64,000 bases of DNA from positions 120,144 to 184,143 of the forward strand of contig NZ_MSQB01000012.1 of assembly GCF_002149965.1 (NCBI RefSeq). Direction: 5' to 3'. Made by a program: the position numbers and the translations under genes. A model generated the notes under the pieces. It made no database searches and was not told the DNA's origin. It was given only the letters and a program-made list of their open reading frames with translations. Each line of letters opens with the position of its first letter. Position 1 is the stretch's first letter. Source of the stretch: Novosphingobium panipatense. Lineage in GTDB: Bacteria > Pseudomonadota > Alphaproteobacteria > Sphingomonadales > Sphingomonadaceae. Positions 8,212 through 15,957 of this stretch are shown here, piece by piece.

Positions 8212-9140
8212 GCCTCGATCCTTCCTATCTGGTCTACGAACGCCGCCGCCGCGGGATGGACCACGATCTCTACCCCTGGTCGAACCTGTTTACCCGCAAG
8301 CCACTCGCCTGGGATGGCGGCGTCACGGTCGCGGTGCCCATCGTGGTCTCGCTGGAATGGTTCCCGATTCTACCCACCGACACGCCGTTTCGCGCGGCTG
8401 GGCACATGCAGACGGCCTATCCCGACTATCGCCACTACACCGCGCGCGAATATGGCACGCGGGTCGGCTTCTACCGCCTGCTCGATGCCTTCGCGGCGGT
8501 GGATGCCCGCGTGACCGTGGCGGTCAACGCCGCGATCGCGGAGCGCTATCCCTCTATCGTCCGCGACATCGTCGCGGCCGGGCACGAGATCGCCGCGCAC
8601 TCCACCGACATGAACGGCACGATCGCCACGGGGATCGACGAGTCGGACGAGCGCGACCTGATCGCCCGCGCGCTCGATACCCTGGAAGCGGCAACGGGGT
8701 CCCGTCCTCGCGGCTGGCTGTCGATCGCCCGTTCGCAGAGCTGGTCCACGCCGGGGCTGCTCGCCGATGCCGGGCTCGGCTACATGCTGGACTGGGTCAA
8801 CGACGAGCTTCCCTACTGGATGACGACGTCTGCAGGACCCGTTCTCAACGTTCCTCTCAACCATGAACTGTCCGACCGCCAGATTGTCACGGTTCAGCAA
8901 CAGTCGGCCGACAGTTACCGGCAGCAAGTGGAAGACGCCTGCACATGGTTGGTAGACGAAGCGACCCGCTTCGGCGCGCGGATGCTGCCTTTGCACCTCA
9001 CGCCCTACATCATGGGCCTGCCCTATCGCATCGGCGCGCTTGAAGACTTGCTCCGCACCTTGCGCGAAAAACCCAAGGTGACGTTCCTGACGGCTGGCGA
9101 AATCGCACGGCAGACCGCGGCCCAGCTTCCCCGCCCGTGA
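8208..9140 (+). CDS. polysaccharide-deacetylase-fold hydrolase, PuuE/imidase-like (paralogue 2)
   Basis: A 310-residue cytoplasmic NodB-fold protein, clearly diverged from its upstream neighbour. Motif 1 is VSLEWFP (48-54) and motif 2 AHSTDMNG (130-137), again with one histidine (H131) and an asparagine in place of the second. The shared C-terminal block is LHLTPYIMGLPYRIGALEDLL here and LHSYLIGQPHRIGAFEEVL in paralogue 1. ATG 8208 overlaps the preceding stop (ATGA). A tandem pair may mean a hetero-oligomer or two ring substrates; the sequence cannot decide. It ends 22 bp before the AbrB-type membrane gene, probably its last operon partner. Confidence 0.8.
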   Translation: MSLDPSYLVYERRRRGMDHDLYPWSNLFTRKPLAWDGGVTVAVPIVVSLEWFPILPTDTPFRAAGHMQTAYPDYRHYTAREYGTRVGFYRLLDAFAAVDARVTVAVNAAIAERYPSIVRDIVAAGHEIAAHSTDMNGTIATGIDESDERDLIARALDTLEAATGSRPRGWLSIARSQSWSTPGLLADAGLGYMLDWVNDELPYWMTTSAGPVLNVPLNHELSDRQIVTVQQQSADSYRQQVEDACTWLVDEATRFGARMLPLHLTPYIMGLPYRIGALEDLLRTLREKPKVTFLTAGEIARQTAAQLPRP

Positions 9141-9162
9141 TGGCGCGGCGTCGTTCGGCACA

Positions 9163-10245
9163 ATGACCGGTGCGATGAGCCGCATGCTGCCGTGGATACG
9201 CCTCCTGCCGTGCGCCGCCTTGTTCGCGGGGCTTTTCGAGGTGCTCGGCATGCCTGCCGGCCTGCTGCTGGGGCCGCTCCTGGCGGCCGTCCTCTTCGCC
9301 TGGCGCGGGGGCGCGCTGCGCCTTCCGTCCTGGCTGGCCATGGCGGCGCAGGCGATGATCGGACTGATGATCGCGCGGTCGCTCACTCTCCCTGCGTTGA
9401 CGCGGGTGGCGCAGGCACCCTGGATGTTCTTGGGCACGACGATCGCCATCGTGGTCGCCGCCACGTGTCTGGGAGCAATCGCGGCTCGGATGCGGGTACT
9501 TCCCGGCACGGCCGCGATCTGGGGATTGATGCCGGGCGCCGCGACCGCCATGGTGCTGATGGCCCGGGACGAGGATGCGGATTGGCAACTCGTTGCCGTG
9601 ATGGCCTATTTGCGGGTCATCCTCGTGGCCGGGATTGCCTCGATTCTGGCCTTGTCCTTTTCCGCACACTCCGGGGGGAGCGCAGTTGGGGGAGGGGCTC
9701 CGGGCGGCGCGTGGTTCCCCGATCTGCAACCGCGCCGCCTCTGCGAAACGGTGGTCATCGCGCTCATCGGTGTCTGGGGTGCCCGGCGACTGGGGGTGCC
9801 TGCCGCCCCTTTGCTCGGCCCCATGTTTCTCGGCGCGCTGGCAACGGGCGCGGGGCTGGCGCAGCCGCAATTGCCGGGCTGGCTCTTGGGCGGGGCCTAT
9901 CTTTTCACCGGCATGAGGATCGGTCTCGGGTTCACGCCTCCGGTCATCGCGACGGCGCGAAAGGCCGCGCCGGCGCTATTGGCCGCTGTCGGAGCTTTGA
10001 TCGCTTTCTGCGGGGCCTGTGGTTTCCTGATCGCCCATGTCTTCGATGTGGATCCCCTGACGGCCTACCTCGCAACCAGCCCGGGCGGCGCCGACTTCGC
10101 GGCCGTCATCGCCACGACGACCGATGTCGATGTGTCGTTCGTGATGTCCATGCAGGTCACCCGTCTGCTTGCAGTGATCGTGGTCGGCCCCTGGCTGGCC
10201 CGCATGGTGGCCCGTTATGTGGGTACAGCCGAGCTAGGTTCGTGA
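9163..10245 (+). CDS. AbrB-family (PF05145-type) integral membrane protein
   Basis: A 360-residue very hydrophobic inner-membrane protein with two internally repeated halves. Each half carries the family pattern, for example GTAAIWGLMPGAATAMVLMA in the first and YLATSPGGADFAAVIATT in the second. The family (AbrB duplication, unrelated to the Bacillus AbrB transition regulator) is poorly characterised; members sit beside catabolic genes and have been suggested to be transporters or membrane regulators. ATG 9163 is used; ATG 9175 is also possible. It closely follows the catabolic genes on the same strand, so uptake or efflux of the pathway substrate is plausible but unproven. Confidence 0.78.
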   Translation: MTGAMSRMLPWIRLLPCAALFAGLFEVLGMPAGLLLGPLLAAVLFAWRGGALRLPSWLAMAAQAMIGLMIARSLTLPALTRVAQAPWMFLGTTIAIVVAATCLGAIAARMRVLPGTAAIWGLMPGAATAMVLMARDEDADWQLVAVMAYLRVILVAGIASILALSFSAHSGGSAVGGGAPGGAWFPDLQPRRLCETVVIALIGVWGARRLGVPAAPLLGPMFLGALATGAGLAQPQLPGWLLGGAYLFTGMRIGLGFTPPVIATARKAAPALLAAVGALIAFCGACGFLIAHVFDVDPLTAYLATSPGGADFAAVIATTTDVDVSFVMSMQVTRLLAVIVVGPWLARMVARYVGTAELGS

Positions 10246-10388
10246 ACTGACCGGCGAGTTCTGGCTACAAGTCTTTCGCCAGCCCTTTCACATCGCGAGC
10301 TTCGCTGCCCGGCCATTATCTTGATCACGTAAGCTGAGTGGACAAGCGATACGACGTCATGTCGTTCCGAACCCCGACCCGATCTCCC

Positions 10389-10421
10389 TTGACAAATTTG
10401 TATTAAAAATATCGTATACGA
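10389..10421 (+). promoter_or_regulatory. promoter/operator of the 10466 TonB-dependent receptor
   Basis: The intergenic region 10246-10465 turns AT-rich here. A consensus -35 hexamer TTGACA lies at 10389-10394. About 18 bases later a perfect 10-bp palindrome, TCGTATACGA (10412-10421), falls where the -10 would be, so a bound repressor would block polymerase. Such palindromes are typical of FadR- or LacI-type regulators of nutrient-specific receptors. The cognate regulator is not evident in this window. Confidence 0.5.
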
Positions 10422-10465
10422 CTCGCTCGTAACGGATTGTTGCGGGTCAGGGAGCGATAAACCAC

Positions 10466-13399
10466 ATGAACAATCATCGGACCGCCGCAGCAGGGCTGCG
10501 GACGTTACTCATGCTCAGTTGCCTTGGCCTTTCGACCGGGGTCTACGCGCAGACGGCCCCGCTTGCCGAGGACGATGCCGCAGCCGAACGACCTGCCAAT
10601 GATATCGTCGTCACGGGATCGCGCATCCGCCGAGCCGCTGCGGACAGCCCTTCGCCCATCGCCGTCGTCGATGCCGACCAGATCAAGGCGACCGGCACCC
10701 AGAACATTGCCGATGTCGTCAACCAGCTTCCGGCGCTGGCGGTCACCCAGACCAATCAGACCAGCAACCTTGCGGGCAATGCAGGCGTCAATGCGCTCGA
10801 TTTGCGCGGCATGGGCACGCAGCGGACGCTGGTACTGGTCGACGGACGCCGCCAGGTCGCGGCAATCCCCGGTACTTCTGCTGTCGACCTCAGCAACATT
10901 CCCTCCAGCCTGGTCCAGCGTGTGGAAGTGATCACCGGCGGCGCCTCGGCGCTTTACGGCGCGGACGCGGTTGCGGGCGTGGCCAACTTCATCCTCAAGA
11001 AGGACTTCCAGGGTATCGAGGCGAACACCCGCTACAACGCCTCGACGCGCGGCGACATGGACACTTACGGGTTCGACCTTCTGGCAGGCACGAATTTCTC
11101 CGAGGGACGCGGCAACGTCACGGTCTACGGGTTCTACGAGAACACGCCCGGCACCGTGAGCGGGTCCGATCGGCCCTGGACGGCGGACGGCTACCCGATC
11201 TACGCCCGTACCAGCAGTTCCAGCCCCTATTTCATCCAGGACCATGTCCGCAACATCAACACGGCCGATGCCGCGCAAGTGGTGCTGGGCGGCAGGCTCT
11301 ATTCGGTGGGCCGCGACAGCGGCACCTTGCGCGATCCGATCCTCGGTCCCGGTGGGCTCGTCAATGTCGTGCCGGTCAATCTCGCCACGTCCACCGATCC
11401 GCTCGGCACTTTGCTGACCGACGGCGGCGAATACAACGGCCGCTATGACGGCTGGTTTCTTTCGGTCCCCTCCGAACGCTTCAACACCCGCGCCGCGGCC
11501 AGCTTCGAGGTCAGCGATGCGCTGAAACTCTTCGCCAATGCCACTTTCGCGCACAATACCTCGACCTCGGGCTCTCTCCAGATGACCGCGTTCGGCACCG
11601 ACGTCGTGCCGGCCGACAGCCCCTTCATCACCGACGAGATGCGCGCGGCCAATGGCGGCGCGGTGCCTGCGGGCGGTGTCCAGTTCGCGCGGCGCTTCAT
11701 GGAACTGCCCGCCCCGCGCACCGAATACGACCGCAAGCTGTTCCAGGCCGTGGCTGGGGCGGAAGGCGACTTCACGCTCTTTGCCCAGCCCTGGAACTAT
11801 TCGACCTACTACTCCTACGGCAAGACCACCCAGCGCGTGCGCGATGTGAATTCGACCGCCTATGACCGCTGGTATCTGGGCATCGACAGCACGACCGGCG
11901 CCAACGGCGAAGCCGTCTGCCGCAGTACGCTCGACGATCCCGGCAACGGCTGCGTGGCGATCAACCCGCTGGTCACGCTGACCCCGGAGATGATCGACTA
12001 CATCACTTATACCTCGCACTGGTCGAAATCGACGCTGACCCAACAGGTGCTCTCAGGCTACGTCTCCGGCGGCCTGTTCGACCTGCCGGGCGGGGCGGTG
12101 CAGGTCGTGCTCGGCGGCGAGTACCGCAAGGAACGCAACGATATCGGCGCGATCCCCGAGTACAACCCGGACAGCCCGCTCTACGATCCGACGATCGGCA
12201 CCATGCAGGGCACGCTGGTGGGCAAGTATTCGGTCAAGGAAGTCTACGGCGAAGTCCATGTTCCGATCCTGAAGAACACGCCGTTCTTCGATACGCTCTC
12301 TGTCGACGGCGCCCTGCGCCTGTCGGACTACAGCACCGCCGGATCGACCACGACCTGGAAGGTGGGCGGCGAATGGGCGCCGATCCCCGACATCCGCTTC
12401 CGCGCCACTTACGGACAGGCCGTCCGCGCGCCCAATATCGGCGAACTCTATACGGCAGACAGCATTTCGGGCCTGTGGATCACCGATCCCTGCAATACCT
12501 ACAACCTGGCCAACCGCGCGACCCGCACCCAGTATACGGCCGCCAACTGTGCAGCGATCAACCCGGCCGACACCGTCAGCTACTGGCTCTATCGCGACAT
12601 CATCTCCAGCGGCAATCTCGACCTGAAGCCGGAAACCGCCAAGACTCTGACGCTCGGCGCTGTGCTCCAGCCGCGCTTCGTGCCCGGCCTGTCGTTTACC
12701 GTCGACTACTACAACATCGACTTGCGCAATGCGATCGACGCCTTCGGCGCCCAGATGCTGATCGACAAGTGCGTCGACCAGTCCAGTCTCGACAATATCT
12801 TCTGCCCGCTCATCCAGCGCGATGCCAACGGCAATCTCGAATCCGTGATGACGCAGAAGCTGAACCTGTCGCAGTATCTGACGCGGGGCATCGATTTCGG
12901 GCTGGGCTATAGCCTGCCGCTTTCCCGGCTGGGGTTATCCGACGGTGCGGGCAAGCTGTCGATCGACGCCAACTATACCCGCCTGCTCAAGCGTCGCTAT
13001 ACGCTCGATCCTACCGATCCCAATTCGATCACCGAATATGCCGGTATCTTCGGGTCACCCAAGTGGAAGGGTGTCGTGCGCACGAGCTATGCGCGCGAGG
13101 GCATGGGCGTGACCTGGACCTTGCGCCATTTCTCCCCGATGAAGGCCGCCACCACGATCACGCCGGACAAGTACAGCAAGGTCTGGACGCCGAACGTGTT
13201 CTACAACGACTTCTCGGCTTTCGTGGCGCTGACCGACAATATCGAGCTGTCGGGCGGCCTCAACAACGCCTTCGACCGCAAGCCGCCGCGCATACCGGGC
13301 GCCGAGGCGGGCGGGGCCAACTTCGAACTGAGCTACCAGTCGGGCGTCTACGACGTGATCGGCCGCACGTTCTTCCTGAGCCTGCGCTTCCACCGCTGA
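10466..13399 (+). CDS. TonB-dependent outer-membrane receptor (large, no STN domain)
   Basis: A 977-residue receptor. A signal peptide ends near VYAQTA (about residue 30), then comes a TonB-box-like region with DIVVTGSRI and a plug domain (about 45-170) with the family pattern VEVITGGASALYGADAVAGVANFIL. The rest is a long 22-strand-type barrel ending in SLRFHR. This class (VVTGSRI, about 950-1000 residues) is abundant in sphingomonads and Caulobacter and usually imports carbohydrates, peptides or other organics rather than siderophores. There is no FecI/FecR pair beside it. It is 220 bp from the AbrB gene with its own promoter, and 62 bp upstream of an HEFSH lipoprotein. The substrate is unknown; a link to the catabolic cluster is possible. 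Confidence 0.9.
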   Translation: MNNHRTAAAGLRTLLMLSCLGLSTGVYAQTAPLAEDDAAAERPANDIVVTGSRIRRAAADSPSPIAVVDADQIKATGTQNIADVVNQLPALAVTQTNQTSNLAGNAGVNALDLRGMGTQRTLVLVDGRRQVAAIPGTSAVDLSNIPSSLVQRVEVITGGASALYGADAVAGVANFILKKDFQGIEANTRYNASTRGDMDTYGFDLLAGTNFSEGRGNVTVYGFYENTPGTVSGSDRPWTADGYPIYARTSSSSPYFIQDHVRNINTADAAQVVLGGRLYSVGRDSGTLRDPILGPGGLVNVVPVNLATSTDPLGTLLTDGGEYNGRYDGWFLSVPSERFNTRAAASFEVSDALKLFANATFAHNTSTSGSLQMTAFGTDVVPADSPFITDEMRAANGGAVPAGGVQFARRFMELPAPRTEYDRKLFQAVAGAEGDFTLFAQPWNYSTYYSYGKTTQRVRDVNSTAYDRWYLGIDSTTGANGEAVCRSTLDDPGNGCVAINPLVTLTPEMIDYITYTSHWSKSTLTQQVLSGYVSGGLFDLPGGAVQVVLGGEYRKERNDIGAIPEYNPDSPLYDPTIGTMQGTLVGKYSVKEVYGEVHVPILKNTPFFDTLSVDGALRLSDYSTAGSTTTWKVGGEWAPIPDIRFRATYGQAVRAPNIGELYTADSISGLWITDPCNTYNLANRATRTQYTAANCAAINPADTVSYWLYRDIISSGNLDLKPETAKTLTLGAVLQPRFVPGLSFTVDYYNIDLRNAIDAFGAQMLIDKCVDQSSLDNIFCPLIQRDANGNLESVMTQKLNLSQYLTRGIDFGLGYSLPLSRLGLSDGAGKLSIDANYTRLLKRRYTLDPTDPNSITEYAGIFGSPKWKGVVRTSYAREGMGVTWTLRHFSPMKAATTITPDKYSKVWTPNVFYNDFSAFVALTDNIELSGGLNNAFDRKPPRIPGAEAGGANFELSYQSGVYDVIGRTFFLSLRFHR

Positions 13400-13403
13400 T
13401 AAT

Positions 13404-13442
13404 GGTCGGCCCGGTTCCGCCTCGGCGGGGCCGGGCTGGACC
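13404..13442 (+). terminator. GC-rich hairpin between receptor and lipoprotein genes
   Basis: A long stem with a two-base loop lies directly after the receptor stop: GCCCGGTTCCGCC pairs with GGCGGGGCCGGGC through G-U wobbles, and GGTC/GACC extends the base. There is no T-run. It may stabilise the receptor mRNA or reduce readthrough into the 13462 gene. Confidence 0.45.
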
Positions 13443-13461
13443 TCGAACCCGGAGAACATCG

Positions 13462-14373
13462 ATGAATCCGCACCGCCTGGCCCTTGCACTGCCGCTCCTT
13501 ATCGCGGCCTGTACGCATCCGCGGGGGAAGGATGCGGGCATGGCGCATGCCGTGATCGGAAGTTACGAAAGCTGGACGATAAGCGCGCCGCCCGCCGCGC
13601 TCGGTCTCGATCCTTTCTACGCCAAGTATGCCGATGTGGGCGGCATCCCGGTGGTTTCGTCCGCGAAAGTCCCGGACAGCGCCTTGCTGATCGCCCGCGA
13701 TATCGTGCTTGCCGAGACTGCGGAGCGGCCCGACATTCGGCGCGAGTTGGTCCGCAGCGGCGCGCGGGTCGGTGTCATGGCGATCGACGAAGGGACGATG
13801 GATCTTCCCGAGCAGCGGGACTGGAAGAAACCTGCTGCGGACGATCCGCGCCTGACGCCCTGCGAACGGGCGAACTACGCCAAGATCGCCGCCATGACCG
13901 ATGCCGAGTATTGGAACAGCCGGGCACGCGGCATGGGCGGCCTCTATACGACCGGAGCCGCCGAGAACCTGCTAGGCGTGCCGGGCACGCGCTATTTCGG
14001 CGAGAACATCCTCGTCCACGAGTTCTCGCACAATATCCTTTCCGCCATCGAAAGGGTCGATCCCGCCCTCTACGGGCGCGTCGAGGCGGCTTATCGCCAT
14101 GCTCTGGAGCAGGGCTTGTGGAAGGGCGATTATGCCTCGGTCACCGTGCAGGAATACTGGGCCGAGGGCACGCAGTTCTGGTTCAATTCCAACAAGGCGT
14201 TCCGGCACGACGGCGGCATGGTCGTTTCCGACAGGGATCTGCAGACCTATGATCCGATGCTCTTCGCCGTCCTGAGCGAGGTATACGCGAACAGCCACAG
14301 GATCGGTGCGGATGTGTTTCACGATCATCCCGCACGCCTGACTTTGCCGGCAAAGCCCGCGAAGGCGTGTTGA
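13462..14373 (+). CDS. putative lipoprotein with HEFSH zinc-metallopeptidase motif
   Basis: A 303-residue secreted protein. A short hydrophobic leader ends in the lipobox I14-A-A-C17, so it is predicted to be lipid-anchored to a periplasm-facing membrane. The zincin motif HEFSH lies at 186-190, and E235 in EYWAEGTQFWF lies about 45 residues on in a helix-like stretch, where gluzincin-type enzymes place the third ligand. The rest is not a family I can name. It follows a TonB-dependent receptor on the same strand, so it may process a peptide or conjugate that the receptor imports (inference). The ATG follows an ACCCGGAG ribosome site. Substrate unknown. Confidence 0.7.
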   Translation: MNPHRLALALPLLIAACTHPRGKDAGMAHAVIGSYESWTISAPPAALGLDPFYAKYADVGGIPVVSSAKVPDSALLIARDIVLAETAERPDIRRELVRSGARVGVMAIDEGTMDLPEQRDWKKPAADDPRLTPCERANYAKIAAMTDAEYWNSRARGMGGLYTTGAAENLLGVPGTRYFGENILVHEFSHNILSAIERVDPALYGRVEAAYRHALEQGLWKGDYASVTVQEYWAEGTQFWFNSNKAFRHDGGMVVSDRDLQTYDPMLFAVLSEVYANSHRIGADVFHDHPARLTLPAKPAKAC

Positions 14374-14391
14374 ACTCTACCGTAATGCTTC

Positions 14392-14431
14392 TGTAACGGG
14401 CTACCGCCACTTGCAGCGGTGGCTCGTTACA
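14392..14431. terminator. bidirectional hairpin terminator
   Basis: TGTAACGGGCTACCGC (14392-14407) pairs along its full 16 bases, counting two G-U wobbles, with GCGGTGGCTCGTTACA (14416-14431) around an 8-base loop. It sits in the 64-bp gap between convergent genes ending at 14373 and 14438, the expected place for a shared terminator. No strong T-tract is visible on either side. Confidence 0.65.
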
Positions 14432-14437
14432 GCCCTG

Positions 14438-15010
14438 TCAGCGATAGTCCTGCGTCAGCTGCCAGCAGCCGTTTCGCCATGAGAACAGATAGGCCGCCGG
14501 TTTTCCGATATGGCGTTCCACGGTCCAGCCGTCGCCCTCTTCGTCGTCGCGCAGGATAGCAGGCTGATAAGTGAACTTGAAACTGCCGTCCGGCAGGTCT
14601 TCGAATTTCACATCAAGCGCGGTGTAGGGCTGGTTCGGGTCAGCCCGCCAGCGCGCGACGGATGCACTATCGGCGAATTGCCAGTCTACGTGTGAGACGT
14701 TGAAAGACTGGTATGCACTGGCAGGAAGGCTGCTGCCGGTTGCCTTCGAAGGTTGCCGAAATCCTCGCTGTTCGACTTGCGGCGCTGTGTATCTGGCGCG
14801 TACCGCGGGTGAGGCGATGAATGCGTCGAGGAACTGGTTGAATTCCTTCTGGGTACATCCGCTTTCGGCCTCACCCATGGATCGGGCGATATCCTCCTTC
14901 GTTTCGGCGAGGGATGCCTGGGCGCCGCCGAGCAGAGAGATGGCAAAGGCACCGCACGCCAGGGCGGAACAGCGGCGGATGTGGTCAGGTCTTGTCACAA
15001 TAGATCTCAT
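14438..15010 (-). CDS. secreted protein of unknown function downstream of tonB
   Basis: A 190-residue protein. ATG 15010 gives a classic signal peptide (R-rich start, hydrophobic core, cleavage near AQASLAE), so it is periplasmic or outer-membrane associated; a longer in-frame start at 15103 would spoil the signal. The mature part has two cysteines (in SGCTQKEF and NGCWQLTQ) that could form a disulphide, but no family I recognise. It is the last gene of the sigma/FecR/receptor/TonB cassette, 134 bp after tonB, and may be an accessory of that uptake system (inference from position). Confidence 0.7.
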   Translation of the reverse strand: MRSIVTRPDHIRRCSALACGAFAISLLGGAQASLAETKEDIARSMGEAESGCTQKEFNQFLDAFIASPAVRARYTAPQVEQRGFRQPSKATGSSLPASAYQSFNVSHVDWQFADSASVARWRADPNQPYTALDVKFEDLPDGSFKFTYQPAILRDDEEGDGWTVERHIGKPAAYLFSWRNGCWQLTQDYR

Positions 15011-15144
15011 GTCTGTCTGAAGAAAGTTATTGATTGCTCGGGGCTTGCGCCGGGCGATGCTGTGCTTTGTTTGTCGCGATATAGCTTTCGATCGGCTCTG
15101 CAAAGGCGCCGACCTTCATCGAGGCAACGATGGAACGGCCGCCA

Positions 15145-15957
15145 TCAAGTCATGAAGAATTCGACCGGCACGACCAGTTCGATGGCCTCGCCCTTCACAT
15201 CCTCCGGCGGCTTGGGCAGCGGCTGGGCCCGTTTCGGAAGGGCCAGGGCCTCGTTATCCAGCGAACGGAAGCCTGACGAGCGCTCCAGCCTGACCGACAG
15301 CACCTTCCCCTGCCGGTCCATGACGAAGCGGATATAGGGCACGCCTTGCTGCCGGGCGAAATGGGCATCGCGCGGATAGCGCTTCACCTTGTCGAGGGCG
15401 CCGAGGACGAGGCCCTGCCAGGTCGGCTTGCCGCTCGACACTTGCGGGGCGGGCGGCGCGGGCTTGCTGACCGGGGCCATCGTATCCTTCACCGGAGGAC
15501 CGGGATCCGGCGGTACGAGTTTGGCAGGCGGCGCTGCTGCCACGACATTGTTGGTCGGAATGACGATCTTCGGCGCTTCGATCTCGGGTACTCGAGGCTT
15601 CGGGACGGGCTTGTCCTTCTTCACCTGCTCCGGCGCTGGCGGCACTTCGCGAACGGGTTCGGGCGGAGCAGCCGGGCGTACGACATCGAACGCCGTCAGC
15701 GTCGCAGGCGGCGGCGTGGCCGTATAAGTCTGCCAGGTCAGGAACAGCCCCGCAAGAATCGCCAGGCCGATCGCGCTTGTCCCGCCCAATCCGACCAGAC
15801 GCGTGGTCAGCGAATCCGGTTGATCCGCGTAGCGAAGGGTTCTTGAATCGCTCGCAAATCGCCTGCCGACAGTGTCATTTCGCGCGGGGTTACCCTCCTC
15901 GGGTAGCGCAGGGCTATCCGAGGAGGGTGACAGTATCATCGGCTTGTTGGACGCCAC
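15145..15957 (-). CDS. tonB: energy transducer TonB (cassette 1)
   Basis: A 270-residue inner-membrane protein. A cytoplasmic N-terminus of about 50 residues is followed by one transmembrane helix (GTSAIGLAILAGLFLTWQTY), a Pro/Lys-rich periplasm-spanning linker (EPVREVPPAPEQVKKDKPVPKP), and a C-terminal TonB domain containing YPRDAHFARQQGVPYIRFVM and ending in PVEFFMT. It transmits proton-motive force from ExbBD to outer-membrane receptors. It starts one base after the receptor stop, so it is cotranscribed and probably dedicated to that receptor. Its C-terminal 100 residues are nearly identical to the second TonB at 28891-29613, pointing to duplication or gene conversion. Confidence 0.9.
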   Translation of the reverse strand: MASNKPMILSPSSDSPALPEEGNPARNDTVGRRFASDSRTLRYADQPDSLTTRLVGLGGTSAIGLAILAGLFLTWQTYTATPPPATLTAFDVVRPAAPPEPVREVPPAPEQVKKDKPVPKPRVPEIEAPKIVIPTNNVVAAAPPAKLVPPDPGPPVKDTMAPVSKPAPPAPQVSSGKPTWQGLVLGALDKVKRYPRDAHFARQQGVPYIRFVMDRQGKVLSVRLERSSGFRSLDNEALALPKRAQPLPKPPEDVKGEAIELVVPVEFFMT

